A stretch of DNA of 64,000 nt from assembly GCF_001426565.1 (NCBI RefSeq), contig NZ_LMFA01000004.1:1-64000 (forward strand), given 5' to 3'. The notes under the pieces were generated by a model. It had not been told where the DNA came from. It did no database searches and saw only the letters and a list, made by a program, of their open reading frames with translations. The stretch's first letter is position 1; the number at the start of each line of letters is the position of its first letter. The DNA is from Rhizobium sp. Root482 (GTDB taxonomy: Bacteria > Pseudomonadota > Alphaproteobacteria > Rhizobiales > Rhizobiaceae). This document shows, in pieces, positions 1 to 9,185 of this stretch. The position numbers were made by a program, and so were the translations under genes.

Positions 1-159
1 CCCCCGAACGAAGTCAACAGCCCAATTCCAAAAAATCAAAAAATCTTCCAACATCATGATAAACAACAGATATTTCCAATCACACAACCAACAGCAAATG
101 AAATCGATAAATTCACTCGACTTTTCGAACCCGAATTCCTCGAAACAACACGGGAATGA
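1..159 (+). CDS. 3' end of an unidentified low-GC reading frame (partial)
   Basis: Frame 1 is open from the first base to a TGA at 157-159, giving 52 codons whose start lies outside the window. The predicted tail is rich in Gln, Asn, Lys, Ile and Phe and ends IDKFTRLFEPEFLETTRE, which reads like real protein rather than the Arg/Pro/Ala-rich shadow translations seen elsewhere here. GC content by hand count is about 39%, far below the neighbouring genes, and most codons end in A or T or are otherwise AT-rich. I do not recognise the family. The composition suggests a horizontally acquired gene, perhaps part of an accessory region lying to the left. It could still be non-coding AT-rich DNA that happens to be open. 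Confidence 0.4.
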   Translation, partial: PPNEVNSPIPKNQKIFQHHDKQQIFPITQPTANEIDKFTRLFEPEFLETTRE

Positions 160-321
160 CCCAACCCACATCTCCAATCCGCAAGCATGTTGATTCAGCA
201 GCCTGCGATCCTGGGTATTTCTGTCCGTCCAGTCCATTTTCACCGGATCGTGAAGGCGCCGGTCGCCATAGCCGTTGACGGATCGATGCCTTGGCCTAGG
301 CTCGCCCGCCAACAGGGGAAT

Positions 322-1569
322 ATGCGATCCATGGTGATTTCCACGCGAAAAATGCTTGCCGTGCTCATGCTCACGCTTTCGGCCATTCCGGCGACAAGCG
401 GCGTGGCGCGGGCCGCGGATGCCAGCCGATGGCAGCAGGTGCTCGACGAGGCGCGCGGCGAGACCGTCTATTTCAACGCCTGGGGCGGGTCTCCTGCGAT
501 CAACGCCTATATCCAATGGGCCGGCGACGAGGCAAAGACGCGGTTCGGCCTCTCCATCGTCCAGGTCAAGCTTGAGGATACGGCAGTCGCGGTCTCGACC
601 GTGCTTGCCGAGAAGGCTGCCGGGCGAAACGAGGGCGGTTCGGTCGATCTGATCTGGATCAATGGTGAGAATTTCGCCGCCATGAAGGATCAGGGCCTGT
701 TGTTCGGCCCGGACTGGGCAACCAAACTGCCGAACTGGCGCCTCGTCGATACCGCGGCCATGCCGACCACGGTCACCGATTTTACCCTAGCCACCGAGGG
801 TCTGGAAAGCCCCTGGGGTGCCGCCAAGCTGGTGTTCTTTCATGACGAGGCGCGCACGGCCAAGGACAGCCTGCCGGATTCGGCCAAGGATCTTCTTTCC
901 TGGGTCAAGACCCATCCAGGACGCTTCTCCTATCCGCAGCCGCCGGATTTCACCGGCTCGTCCTTCCTGAAACAGCTCTTGGTTGAATTGACCGGTGACC
1001 GGGAAAGGCTTGCGCGGCCGGTCGATGAAAGTCATTTTGCGGAGGATACGGCACCGCTCTTTGCCTATCTCGACGAGATGCACCCGCAGTTGTGGCGCAG
1101 GGGCAAGGCTTTTCCGCGGAACTATCCCGACATGAAGCAGAAGCTGGCCGATGGCGAGCTCGACATCATCTTCGCCTTCAACCCGGCGGAAGCCTCGGCC
1201 GGGATCGCCGCCGGCGAACTGCCGGACACGGTGCGCTCCTTCGTGTTTTCGAAGGGAACGCTCGGCAATTCGCATTTCCTTGCCATTCCCTATAATGCCA
1301 GCGCCAAGGCGGGGGCTCTTGTGTTTGCGGATTTTCTGCTGTCGCCGGAGGCGCAGAGACGCAAGCAGGATCCGCAGGTCTGGGGCGATCCGACCGTGCT
1401 GGCGCTGGACAGGCTCCCGGCAGCCGATCGGCAGGCGTTCCAGGCGCTGGATCTCGGTGTGGCGACGCTGCCGCCGGACAGGCTCGGACCCGCGCTTGCC
1501 GAGCCGCATCCCAGCTGGATGACGCGCATCGAAGCGGAATGGACCAGACGCTATGGAGCTGGAAACTGA
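322..1569 (+). CDS. ABC transporter substrate-binding protein, YnjB type
   Basis: Predicted periplasmic solute-binding protein of about 415 residues, first gene of a three-gene importer whose organisation matches E. coli YnjBCD, a system of unassigned substrate. A signal peptide is visible directly after the chosen ATG (MRSMVISTRKMLAVLMLTLS, cleavage near ARA-AD). The frame is open 45 codons further upstream to 187, but that stretch has no signal sequence and looks like leader DNA, so 322 or the ATG at 331 is preferred. The mature part has the binding-protein features LIWINGENF and GIAAGELPD. The downstream permease gene begins 11 bases after the stop, so the genes are probably one transcript. 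Substrate cannot be inferred from the sequence. Confidence 0.85.
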   Translation: MRSMVISTRKMLAVLMLTLSAIPATSGVARAADASRWQQVLDEARGETVYFNAWGGSPAINAYIQWAGDEAKTRFGLSIVQVKLEDTAVAVSTVLAEKAAGRNEGGSVDLIWINGENFAAMKDQGLLFGPDWATKLPNWRLVDTAAMPTTVTDFTLATEGLESPWGAAKLVFFHDEARTAKDSLPDSAKDLLSWVKTHPGRFSYPQPPDFTGSSFLKQLLVELTGDRERLARPVDESHFAEDTAPLFAYLDEMHPQLWRRGKAFPRNYPDMKQKLADGELDIIFAFNPAEASAGIAAGELPDTVRSFVFSKGTLGNSHFLAIPYNASAKAGALVFADFLLSPEAQRRKQDPQVWGDPTVLALDRLPAADRQAFQALDLGVATLPPDRLGPALAEPHPSWMTRIEAEWTRRYGAGN

Positions 1570-1579
1570 GGCGCGTCCA

Positions 1580-3277
1580 ATGCGGAGCCGTAGGAATGAC
1601 GGCGGAATGAAACGTCGCGTCCTGCCCGGGCTCATCCTCGCCCTTATCAGCCTGCCGCTGCTTGCCGGGCTGGCCGGGACGATCGGACCGGCTTTCGGCT
1701 ATCTGCCGGCGCTGGGCGGCAACCGGCTGACCATCGCGCCCTTTGAGAGGCTCGCAGCCCAGCCGCATCTCCTGCAATCGGCACTGGTCGGCCTTGCCAC
1801 CGGTCTGGTCACCACCGGCGTTTCGCTGGCGCTGGTCGCATTGTTTACCGCCGCCTATGCCGGCACGCGCATGTTTTCGCGGGTCCAGCATCTCGTCTCG
1901 CCGCTTCTGGCAGTGCCGCATGCCGCCGCGGCCTTTGGCCTTGCCTTCCTGATCGCACCCTCTGGCCTCGCGATGCGGCTGGTCTCGCCGGAACTGACCG
2001 GCTATCTCAGCCCGCCGGACTGGCTGGTGCCGGGTGATACGTTCGGTCTGTCGATGATGGCGGGGTTGATCGTCAAGGAAATTCCCTTTCTCTTCCTCGT
2101 GACACTGGCGGCCTTGCCGCAAACAGAGCTGGCGCAGGCGCGCCGGCTTGCAACCAGCCTGGGTTATGGGCGCGTGCGCGGCTTTCTCATTGCCACCTGG
2201 CCGCTCGTCTACCGGCAGATCCGGCTGCCGGTGTTTGCCGTGCTCGCCTATGCCGGCTCGGTGGTCGATGTCGCGATGATCCTCGGGCCGGACCTGCCGG
2301 CGCCGCTCGCGGTGCGCATTGCCGGCTGGATGGCCGACCCCGATCTGCAGATGCGGTTTCTCGCCTCGGCCGCAGCCCTGCTGCAACTCGGCCTGACCCT
2401 TGCGGCGATGCTGGTGTGGCGCGCGATCGAAATCGCCGGGGCGCTGTTGTTGAGGCGCATGTCGATATCCGGACTTCGCTGCGCCGACGATCGGTTGATC
2501 CGTGGGATGGCCTGCGCCGCCATGGGCGTCTCGGCCCTGCTCGTCATTCTCGGGCTGGTCGTTCTGCTTGTCTGGTCATTCGCCGGCTTGTGGCCGTTTC
2601 CGGCACTCTCGCCGCAGGTGCTGACGCTGAAAGCCTGGATGCGGGTGCTTCCGCAGATCGCCGTGCCGCTGGCAACGACCATGGCACTTGCGGGCATATC
2701 GGCTGTGATCGCGCTCATGCTTGCCATCGGCCTCCTGTGGCGCACGGATCTTCGCAGTACAGGTCTTCTGCAGTCCATGCTCTATCTGCCGCTGGTGGTG
2801 CCGCAGCTTTCCTTCCTGTTCGGCCTGCAGATCCTCAGCCTGACGCTCGGCTTTGGAACGTCCTTTCCGCTTCTGCTGTTCGTTCACCTGATCTTCGTGC
2901 TGCCCTATGTCGTGCTCTCGCTGTCCGACCCCTGGCATGCCTTCGACCGGCGCTTCGAGACGATCGCCGCCGGGTTCGGCAAATCGCCCTGGCAGACCCT
3001 GCTCCATATCCGCCTGCCCATGCTGATGCGCGCCTGCCTGACGGCATTCGCCGTCGGCTTTGCGGTGTCGGCCGGGCTCTACCTGCCGACGCTGCTGATC
3101 GGCGCCGGTAGGATCGTTACCATCACCACGGAGGCGGTGGCCCTGTCTTCGGGCGGCGACCGGCGAACCATCGGCGTCTATGCGCTGTTGCAGACGATCA
3201 TTCCCTTTGCCGGATTTGCAATTGCATCGCTCATGCCTCAATTGCTATTTCGCCACCGGCGCGCGATGAGGATTTGA
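1580..3277 (+). CDS. ABC transporter permease, YnjC type (fused two-domain)
   Basis: Inner-membrane permease of about 565 residues with roughly twelve hydrophobic segments arranged as two homologous halves, so one polypeptide supplies both membrane domains of the importer. Each half ends with an EAA-type loop that contacts the ATPase (around ARRLATSLGYGRVRGFLIATWP in the first half and AAGFGKSPWQTLLHIRLPML in the second). Three in-frame ATGs exist (1553, 1580, 1607). The one at 1580 has a GAGG Shine-Dalgarno eight bases upstream and does not overlap the preceding gene, so it is chosen. The ATPase gene follows immediately, with its ATG at 3278 next to this stop codon. Confidence 0.87.
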   Translation: MRSRRNDGGMKRRVLPGLILALISLPLLAGLAGTIGPAFGYLPALGGNRLTIAPFERLAAQPHLLQSALVGLATGLVTTGVSLALVALFTAAYAGTRMFSRVQHLVSPLLAVPHAAAAFGLAFLIAPSGLAMRLVSPELTGYLSPPDWLVPGDTFGLSMMAGLIVKEIPFLFLVTLAALPQTELAQARRLATSLGYGRVRGFLIATWPLVYRQIRLPVFAVLAYAGSVVDVAMILGPDLPAPLAVRIAGWMADPDLQMRFLASAAALLQLGLTLAAMLVWRAIEIAGALLLRRMSISGLRCADDRLIRGMACAAMGVSALLVILGLVVLLVWSFAGLWPFPALSPQVLTLKAWMRVLPQIAVPLATTMALAGISAVIALMLAIGLLWRTDLRSTGLLQSMLYLPLVVPQLSFLFGLQILSLTLGFGTSFPLLLFVHLIFVLPYVVLSLSDPWHAFDRRFETIAAGFGKSPWQTLLHIRLPMLMRACLTAFAVGFAVSAGLYLPTLLIGAGRIVTITTEAVALSSGGDRRTIGVYALLQTIIPFAGFAIASLMPQLLFRHRRAMRI

Positions 3278-3943
3278 ATGAGCCCCGACGACAAGACCGA
3301 TGGCCTGCATCTGGAGGAGATTTCCATCGCTCTTTCGGGGCGGATGCTGCTCAGCCTCAACGCCATAGTGCGGACCGGCGAAATCCTGACGGTCATGGGC
3401 CCGTCTGGATCGGGGAAATCGGCGCTGCTCGCTTTTCTCGGCGGTTTTCTCGACCCGGCCTTCACCGCCGGCGGCCGCCTGTCGATCGACGGTATCGATC
3501 TCACCGGCATGCCGGCGCAGAAGCGGGGGGCCGGCATGCTTTTCCAGGATCCACTGCTGTTTCCGCATCTCTCGGTCGGCGGCAATCTTCTTTTCGGGCT
3601 GAGCGCCGACATTCGGCAGAAGGACGAGCGGCGGCGACTGGCGCTTCAGGCACTCGAGGATGTGGACCTCTCCGGCTTCTTCGACCGCGATCCGGCGACA
3701 CTCTCCGGCGGCCAGAGGGCAAGGGTGGCGCTTCAGCGGATGATGCTGTCGGCCCCGCGCTACCTGCTGCTGGACGAGCCTTTTTCCAAGCTCGATGCCG
3801 ATCTGCGCCAGCAGATCCGGGCCCTGGTTTTCGACCGGGCGAAATCGGCAGGCCTGCCGGTGGTTCTCGTTACCCATGACGAGGCGGATGCCGAGGCCGC
3901 GGGTGGGACCATCGTGACGATCGGCGGGAGACAGGACCGATGA
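3278..3943 (+). CDS. ABC transporter ATP-binding protein, YnjD type
   Basis: ATPase subunit of 221 residues. Visible motifs are Walker A (GPSGSGKSALLAFL), the Q-loop (MLFQDPLLFP), the ABC signature (LSGGQRARVALQRM), Walker B (YLLLDEPFSKLD) and the H-loop (LVTHDEADAE), so it should be catalytically competent. An AGGA Shine-Dalgarno precedes the ATG. The stop overlaps the hrpB start by four bases (ATGA), so hrpB may be cotranscribed, although its function is unrelated. Energises the import system formed with the two upstream genes; substrate unknown. Confidence 0.88.
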   Translation: MSPDDKTDGLHLEEISIALSGRMLLSLNAIVRTGEILTVMGPSGSGKSALLAFLGGFLDPAFTAGGRLSIDGIDLTGMPAQKRGAGMLFQDPLLFPHLSVGGNLLFGLSADIRQKDERRRLALQALEDVDLSGFFDRDPATLSGGQRARVALQRMMLSAPRYLLLDEPFSKLDADLRQQIRALVFDRAKSAGLPVVLVTHDEADAEAAGGTIVTIGGRQDR

Positions 3944-6426
3944 GCGCCGCCGACCATCTGCCGGACCTGCCGGTTCGCGCCATCCTGCCGGCGCTTGGGG
4001 AGACGCTGGCGACGGGGTCATGCGTGGTCCTTTCGGCGCCGCCCGGTGCCGGCAAGACGACGCTGGTGCCGCTGTTCCTGCTGGATCAGCCCTGGCGCGG
4101 CGATGGACGGATCATCCTGCTCGAGCCGCGCCGCCTTGCCGCCCGCGCGGCCGCCGGGCGCATGGCGAGCCTACTTGGCGAGAGCGTCGGCGAAACCGTC
4201 GGCTACCGCATGCGGCTCGACAGCCGGATCACCGGCCGGACGCGCATCGAGGTGGTGACCGAGGGTGTTTTTGCCCGGATGCTTCTCGACGATCCGGAAC
4301 TGCCCGGTGTATCTGCCGTCCTGTTCGACGAATTTCACGAGCGGTCGCTCGACGCCGATTTCGGCCTGGCGCTGGCGCTCGACGTGCAGCAGGCACTGCG
4401 CGACGACCTGAAGATCATCGTCATGTCGGCGACGCTGGACGTGGAGCGGGTGGCCCGGCTTCTTGGCGATGCACCGGTGATCGAGAGCAAGGGGCGCAGT
4501 TTTCCGGTGGAGGTGCGCTACCGGGAAAAGCCTCCGGGCGAGCGCGTCGAGGATGCGGTCACCCGGGCGATCGTCGAGGCGCATCGCGCTGAAACGGGCT
4601 CGATCCTCGCCTTCCTGCCGGGACAGGCGGAGATTACCCGGACAGCCGAGCGCCTGTCGGGACGGTTCGGGCCGGAAACCAACATCACGCCGCTTTACGG
4701 CAATCTCAGCCAGAAGGAACAGGATGCGGCCATCCGGCCGGCAGCGGCGGGCACGCGCAAGATCGTGCTGGCGACCTCGATCGCCGAAACCTCCATCACC
4801 ATCGACGGCGTGCGCATCGTCATCGACAGCGGCCTGCAGCGACTTCCGGCCTTCGAGGCCTCCACCGGCATTACCCGGCTTGAGACGGTGCGGGTTTCGC
4901 GCGCCTCGGCCGAGCAGCGGGCAGGCCGGGCCGGGCGGACGGAGCCGGGCATTGCCATCCGCCTGTGGCACCAGGGCCAGATGGCTGCGCTACCGGCCTT
5001 TACACCGCCGCAGATCCTGTCGAGCGATCTTTCCGGGCTGGTGCTCGACCTTGCCCATTGGGGCGTGACCGATCCCGGCAGCCTTGCCTTCCTCGATCCG
5101 CCGCCCGCCACGACCTGGCAGGAGGCGAAGGCTCTGCTCGGCGACCTCGGCGCGCTTGATACAAAGGGTGCATTGACGGCGCGGGGCAGGCAAATCCGCC
5201 AGTTGGCCCTGCCGCCACGCCTTGCCGCCATGGCCGTCTCGGCGGCGCAGGACGGCCAGGCGTTGGAAGCCTGTCTCCTGGCCGTGGTGCTGACGGAACA
5301 GGGACTTGGGGGCAGCGGCGTGGATCTCGAAGACCGGCTGCGCCGCTTCAAGGCCGAGCGGGGAGACCGCGCCGACGCCGCCCGCGCGCTTGCCCGGCGG
5401 ATGGCGAAATCGCTTGACTCCGGCCGGCAGGCAGGCGTTCCGGGGCAGGCGGAAATGCCGATCCAGCCGGGCATCCTTCTGATGCAGGCTTTTCCGGACC
5501 GGATCGCGCTGCAGCGCGGCGGGCGCGGGCGCTTCGTCATGGCCAATGGCCGCGGGGCCGAGCTGCCGGAGACCGAACGGCTGGCGGGCGCCACGATGCT
5601 TGTTATCGCCGACCTGACCGGGCGGGCGGGCGGGCAGCGGATACTTGCGGCGGCCGAGATCACGCGCGCCGATGTCGAGGCCTATCGGCCGCAGGCGATC
5701 GTCAGGGAAGACCAGATTTTCTTCGACCGCGCGAGCCGGCAGGTCCGGGCGCGGCGGGTGACGCGGCTCGGCGCCATCATTTTCGAAGAAGCGCCGCTGC
5801 CGCGTCCGAAGGGCGAAGCCGCCGCCGCGGCACTTGCGGACGGCGTGCGCCAGCTTGGACTTGCCGTCCTGCCCTTCTCGAAGGAAGCGGCGCAATTGCG
5901 CGACCGGATCGGCTTTCTCCACCGCACGCTTGGAGAACCCTGGCCTGATATGTCTGACGACAGCCTGATGGCGCGGATTGAGGACTGGTTCGTGCCCTTC
6001 CAGCACGATACGCGCGGGATCGACGACATCCATGCGGGCAGCCTTTCAGAAGGCCTGCAGGCGCTGTTGCCGCCCGACCTTGGCCGCGATCTTGGGCGGC
6101 TGGCGCCAACCCATTTCGAGGCGCCGACCGGCCAGCGCCATCCGATACGCTACGATGGCGACGAGCCGGTGCTGTCGATAAGAGTGCAGGAACTGTTCGG
6201 GCTGAAGACGCATCCGGCGATCGGCGGCGGACGCTTGCCGCTGCTGCTCGAACTGGTCTCTCCCGGCCACAAGCCGATGCAGACGACGCGCGACCTGCCC
6301 GGCTTCTGGGCCGGTTCCTGGAAGGACGTGCGCGCCGATATGCGCGGCCGCTATCCGAAGCATCCCTGGCCGGAAGATCCGGCCAATGCGGCGCCGACGA
6401 CACGGGCAAAACCGCGTGGTACATGA
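3940..6426 (+). CDS. hrpB: ATP-dependent helicase HrpB (DEAH-box family)
   Basis: An 828-residue superfamily 2 helicase, the normal length for bacterial HrpB. Motif I is SAPPGAGKTTLVPLFLL near residue 32, motif II is the DExH variant LFDEFHERSLDADF, motif III is VMSATLD, and motif VI is SAEQRAGRAGRTEPG, which together identify the DEAH/RHA-like group. The C-terminal half (GQRHPIRYDGDEPVLSIRVQ and HPWPEDP) matches the HrpB-specific tail. HrpB is a putative RNA helicase whose precise cellular substrate is poorly defined. Start overlaps the upstream ATPase gene by four bases, and actS follows five bases after the stop. Confidence 0.95.
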   Translation: MSAADHLPDLPVRAILPALGETLATGSCVVLSAPPGAGKTTLVPLFLLDQPWRGDGRIILLEPRRLAARAAAGRMASLLGESVGETVGYRMRLDSRITGRTRIEVVTEGVFARMLLDDPELPGVSAVLFDEFHERSLDADFGLALALDVQQALRDDLKIIVMSATLDVERVARLLGDAPVIESKGRSFPVEVRYREKPPGERVEDAVTRAIVEAHRAETGSILAFLPGQAEITRTAERLSGRFGPETNITPLYGNLSQKEQDAAIRPAAAGTRKIVLATSIAETSITIDGVRIVIDSGLQRLPAFEASTGITRLETVRVSRASAEQRAGRAGRTEPGIAIRLWHQGQMAALPAFTPPQILSSDLSGLVLDLAHWGVTDPGSLAFLDPPPATTWQEAKALLGDLGALDTKGALTARGRQIRQLALPPRLAAMAVSAAQDGQALEACLLAVVLTEQGLGGSGVDLEDRLRRFKAERGDRADAARALARRMAKSLDSGRQAGVPGQAEMPIQPGILLMQAFPDRIALQRGGRGRFVMANGRGAELPETERLAGATMLVIADLTGRAGGQRILAAAEITRADVEAYRPQAIVREDQIFFDRASRQVRARRVTRLGAIIFEEAPLPRPKGEAAAAALADGVRQLGLAVLPFSKEAAQLRDRIGFLHRTLGEPWPDMSDDSLMARIEDWFVPFQHDTRGIDDIHAGSLSEGLQALLPPDLGRDLGRLAPTHFEAPTGQRHPIRYDGDEPVLSIRVQELFGLKTHPAIGGGRLPLLLELVSPGHKPMQTTRDLPGFWAGSWKDVRADMRGRYPKHPWPEDPANAAPTTRAKPRGT

Positions 6427-6430
6427 GGGC

Positions 6431-7777
6431 ATGTTGGAATCGATGACGGGAAATGGCATGGCTGGAAGCGGCAGGGCAGCGGCGACACTCGAAGGGGATG
6501 ATCTCGTTTCCAGCCGCCTGCTTCGCCTGCGCACCATCGTGCGCCTGCGCTGGCTGGCGGTCGGCGGACAGACGGTCGCGGTGATCATCACCGTCTTCTG
6601 GCTGCAGTTTCCGCTGCCTCTCACCGCCTGCTCGTTACTCATCGCCTTTCTCGCCTGGGTGAATGCCTATCTCACCATCCGCTATCCGCCGACGCACCGG
6701 CTGCAGCCGCCGGCCGCCTTTGCGCTGCTCGGCATCGATCTTGCCCAGTTGGCGGCGCTGCTGTTCATCACCGGCGGCCTTGCCAATCCGTTTGCGCCGC
6801 TCGTCTGCGTGCCGGTGATCATCTCCTCCGCCTCGCAGCCGAAATGGCACAGCGTGGCCCTAGCGATGCTCGCCATCACCGGCGTCACCGCGCTTGCCTT
6901 CTCGCCGTTTCCGCTACCCTGGTATCCGGGCGTGGTGCTGCTGATCCCGCCGATCCTGACCGCCGGCTTCTGGTTCGCCATCGTTTCCACCACCGCCTTT
7001 GCCGCCTTTTATACCTATCGCGTCTCGCTGGAAGCGAGCCAGCTGTCGGAGGCGCTGACCGCGACCGAACTGGTGCTGCAGCGCGAAAAGCACCTGTCGC
7101 AGCTCGACGGGCTGGCCGCCGCCGCCGCCCACGAACTGGGCACGCCGCTGGCGACGATCAGCGTCGTTGCCAAGGAGATGGAGCGCGAACTGGGCGACGA
7201 TCCGCGCTTCGGCGAGGACGTGCATCTGCTGCGCAGCCAGAGCGAACGCTGCCGGGACATATTGCGGCGGCTGACGACGCTGTCCTCGGAAAACGAAGCG
7301 CATATGCGGCATCTGCCGCTCTCGTCGCTGATCGAGGAGGTGATGGCGCCGCACCGCGAATTCGGCATCCGCATCGACCTCGTCGAAAAGGGCGAGCGGG
7401 CGAGCGAGCCAGTCGGCAACCGCAATGCGGGCATTCTCTACGGGCTCGGCAATCTTCTGGAAAATGCCGTCGACTATGCCAAGACGGAGGTGACCGTCAC
7501 CGTTGCCCATACGCCGGAGATCGTATCGGTTACCATCGAGGACGACGGCGACGGTTTCGCGCCGGATATTTTGAGCCGGATCGGCGAGCCCTATGTGACC
7601 CGGCGGCAGAAGGACGACAGTGCCGGGGGGCTCGGACTGGGGCTGTTCATCGCCAAGACGCTTCTGGAGCGCTCCGGCGCCCGGCTTTCCTTCGAAAACG
7701 GCGGTCCCGAGAAGCCCGGTGCCCGTGTCCATGCCGAATGGCCGCGCAGCCTGATGGATGTGAAACAGACGAAATGA
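6431..7777 (+). CDS. actS: Redox-sensing histidine kinase ActS (RegB/PrrB family)
   Basis: Membrane histidine kinase of about 448 residues with six predicted N-terminal transmembrane segments. It carries the RegB-family quinone-binding signature GGLANPF between membrane segments, the H-box AAAHELGTPLATIS with His234, and a conserved redox Cys274 in SERCRDIL just after the H-box, followed by the N, G1 and G2 boxes (NLLENAVDYA, DDGDGF, GGLGLGLFI). In the RegB/ActS family this kinase senses redox state or acidity and phosphorylates the partner regulator, here ActR encoded 80 bases downstream. ATG 6431 is preferred over 6386 because the latter overlaps hrpB and adds an Arg-rich stretch. Confidence 0.94.
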   Translation: MLESMTGNGMAGSGRAAATLEGDDLVSSRLLRLRTIVRLRWLAVGGQTVAVIITVFWLQFPLPLTACSLLIAFLAWVNAYLTIRYPPTHRLQPPAAFALLGIDLAQLAALLFITGGLANPFAPLVCVPVIISSASQPKWHSVALAMLAITGVTALAFSPFPLPWYPGVVLLIPPILTAGFWFAIVSTTAFAAFYTYRVSLEASQLSEALTATELVLQREKHLSQLDGLAAAAAHELGTPLATISVVAKEMERELGDDPRFGEDVHLLRSQSERCRDILRRLTTLSSENEAHMRHLPLSSLIEEVMAPHREFGIRIDLVEKGERASEPVGNRNAGILYGLGNLLENAVDYAKTEVTVTVAHTPEIVSVTIEDDGDGFAPDILSRIGEPYVTRRQKDDSAGGLGLGLFIAKTLLERSGARLSFENGGPEKPGARVHAEWPRSLMDVKQTK

Positions 7778-7857
7778 CTTTACGGCCTTTCGAACCGTGA
7801 CTAAGCGAGATTAAACTGAATTGCAGGAACAACCGAGACAGGTTCGAGGATTGCGAC

Positions 7858-8454
7858 ATGACGGACAGACCCATCGACCAGGCGCCCCAGACAGCCGCCG
7901 CCAGCCAGCCCGATGCCGCGCTGATCGGCGCCGACACATCCCTTCTGATCGTCGATGACGACGTGCCGTTCCTGCGCCGGCTTGCCCGCGCCATGGAGAC
8001 CCGCGGCTTTTCCGTCGATATCGCCGAATCGGTCGCCGAGGGCATCGCCAAGGCGAAGACCCGGCCGCCGAAACATGCGGTGGTCGATCTGAGGCTCGGC
8101 GACGGCAGCGGCCTCGACGTGATCGAGGCGATCCGCGCCCGTCGCGACGATACCCACATCATCATGCTGACCGGCTATGGCAATATCGCCACGGCCGTCA
8201 ATGCGGTGAAGCTGGGCGCCGTCGATTACCTGGCCAAGCCCGCCGATGCCGACGACATTTTCGCCGCTTTGGTGCAGAAGGCCGGCGAGCGCGCCGAGCC
8301 GCCGGAAAACCCAATGTCGGCCGACCGGGTCCGCTGGGAGCATATCCAGCGTGTCTACGAGATGTGCGAGCGCAATGTCTCGGAAACCGCACGCCGCCTC
8401 AACATGCACCGCCGCACCCTGCAGCGGATTCTCGCCAAGCGCGCGCCGAAGTAA
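7858..8454 (+). CDS. actR: Response regulator ActR (RegA/PrrA family)
   Basis: A 198-residue global response regulator. The receiver domain has the acidic pocket LLIVDDDVPFL and the phospho-acceptor Asp77 in HAVVDLRLGDGSGLD, with the Lys switch in VDYLAKPAD. The C-terminus is the short Fis-type helix-turn-helix of the RegA family (ERNVSETARRLNMHRRTLQRILAKR), which is nearly invariant across alphaproteobacteria. RegA/ActR regulators control respiration, CO2 and N2 fixation and acid tolerance genes in response to redox state. The gene follows actS on the same strand and is probably its phosphorylation partner. Confidence 0.96.
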   Translation: MTDRPIDQAPQTAAASQPDAALIGADTSLLIVDDDVPFLRRLARAMETRGFSVDIAESVAEGIAKAKTRPPKHAVVDLRLGDGSGLDVIEAIRARRDDTHIIMLTGYGNIATAVNAVKLGAVDYLAKPADADDIFAALVQKAGERAEPPENPMSADRVRWEHIQRVYEMCERNVSETARRLNMHRRTLQRILAKRAPK

Positions 8455-8470
8455 TCGGCGCGCTTATACG

Positions 8471-9004
8471 TCAGCCTTCCCCGTCCAGTGCGCCGGAGAC
8501 GATCTCGCGCATGGCGGGGGCCGTGTCGCCGGCGCGGTCGGCGGACCATTCAGCCAGCATCAGGCGCTGCGCCGCGACGCGGGCGAAATTCAGCGATACG
8601 GATTTGCGCGTCGGGGCCGACAGCCTCTCCTCCGGCGCATCGCGGATCATCTCGGCACCGTAGCCATCCGACAGGAACAAGCCGCATTCTTCCGGAAAAA
8701 TATCCAGCGGCACGCCGCCATGCGTGGCGAAGAACAGCCGGTCCGAATGCAGGCGATAATCCGGCCATTTCCGATCGACCCGAAAATCCTCGATCGAGGT
8801 CTTGATCTCGACGATCCAGATCTCGCCCTTCGGCGACAGCGAGATGAGGTCGGCGCGGCGGCCGCTTGAAAGCGTCAGCTCCGGCAGGACGGCATGGCGC
8901 ATGTCGTGGAGGAAGCGCTGGACACCGCGCCGCACCATCATGGCACGCTGCGACTGCCGCCCGTCGATGAGGGGATTGTCGTTATGGATGGAAAGAATCG
9001 CCAT
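8471..9004 (-). CDS. mmcB: MmcB family DNA-repair protein (putative nuclease)
   Basis: A 177-residue protein matching MmcB, a conserved alphaproteobacterial protein named for mitomycin C sensitivity of Caulobacter mutants and assigned to the SOS/DNA repair network. The central segment RADLISLSPKGEIWIVEIKT, followed by KWPDYRLHSDRLFFA, has the spacing of a PD-(D/E)xK nuclease core (RAD ... EIK). This suggests an endonuclease-like fold, which is inference from the motif. It is convergent with actR, with only 16 bases between the stops. No terminator is obvious between them. Confidence 0.82.
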   Translation of the reverse strand: MAILSIHNDNPLIDGRQSQRAMMVRRGVQRFLHDMRHAVLPELTLSSGRRADLISLSPKGEIWIVEIKTSIEDFRVDRKWPDYRLHSDRLFFATHGGVPLDIFPEECGLFLSDGYGAEMIRDAPEERLSAPTRKSVSLNFARVAAQRLMLAEWSADRAGDTAPAMREIVSGALDGEG

Positions 9005-9185
9005 GGCGCGATTTTCGCATAGAGCCGCTTTTGTTGCAAAAAAACAATCCGGCGCGACTTTGATCGACGGTCACCCGGCCCGGCAACGCATTCCCTTGCA
9101 TCGCGGCCTTTATCTCACATAGACCGTAAGCGCTGATGGTCGGAACGACTCAGTTATTCTTAGCTTCATTTTCCAAGAGAATCCC

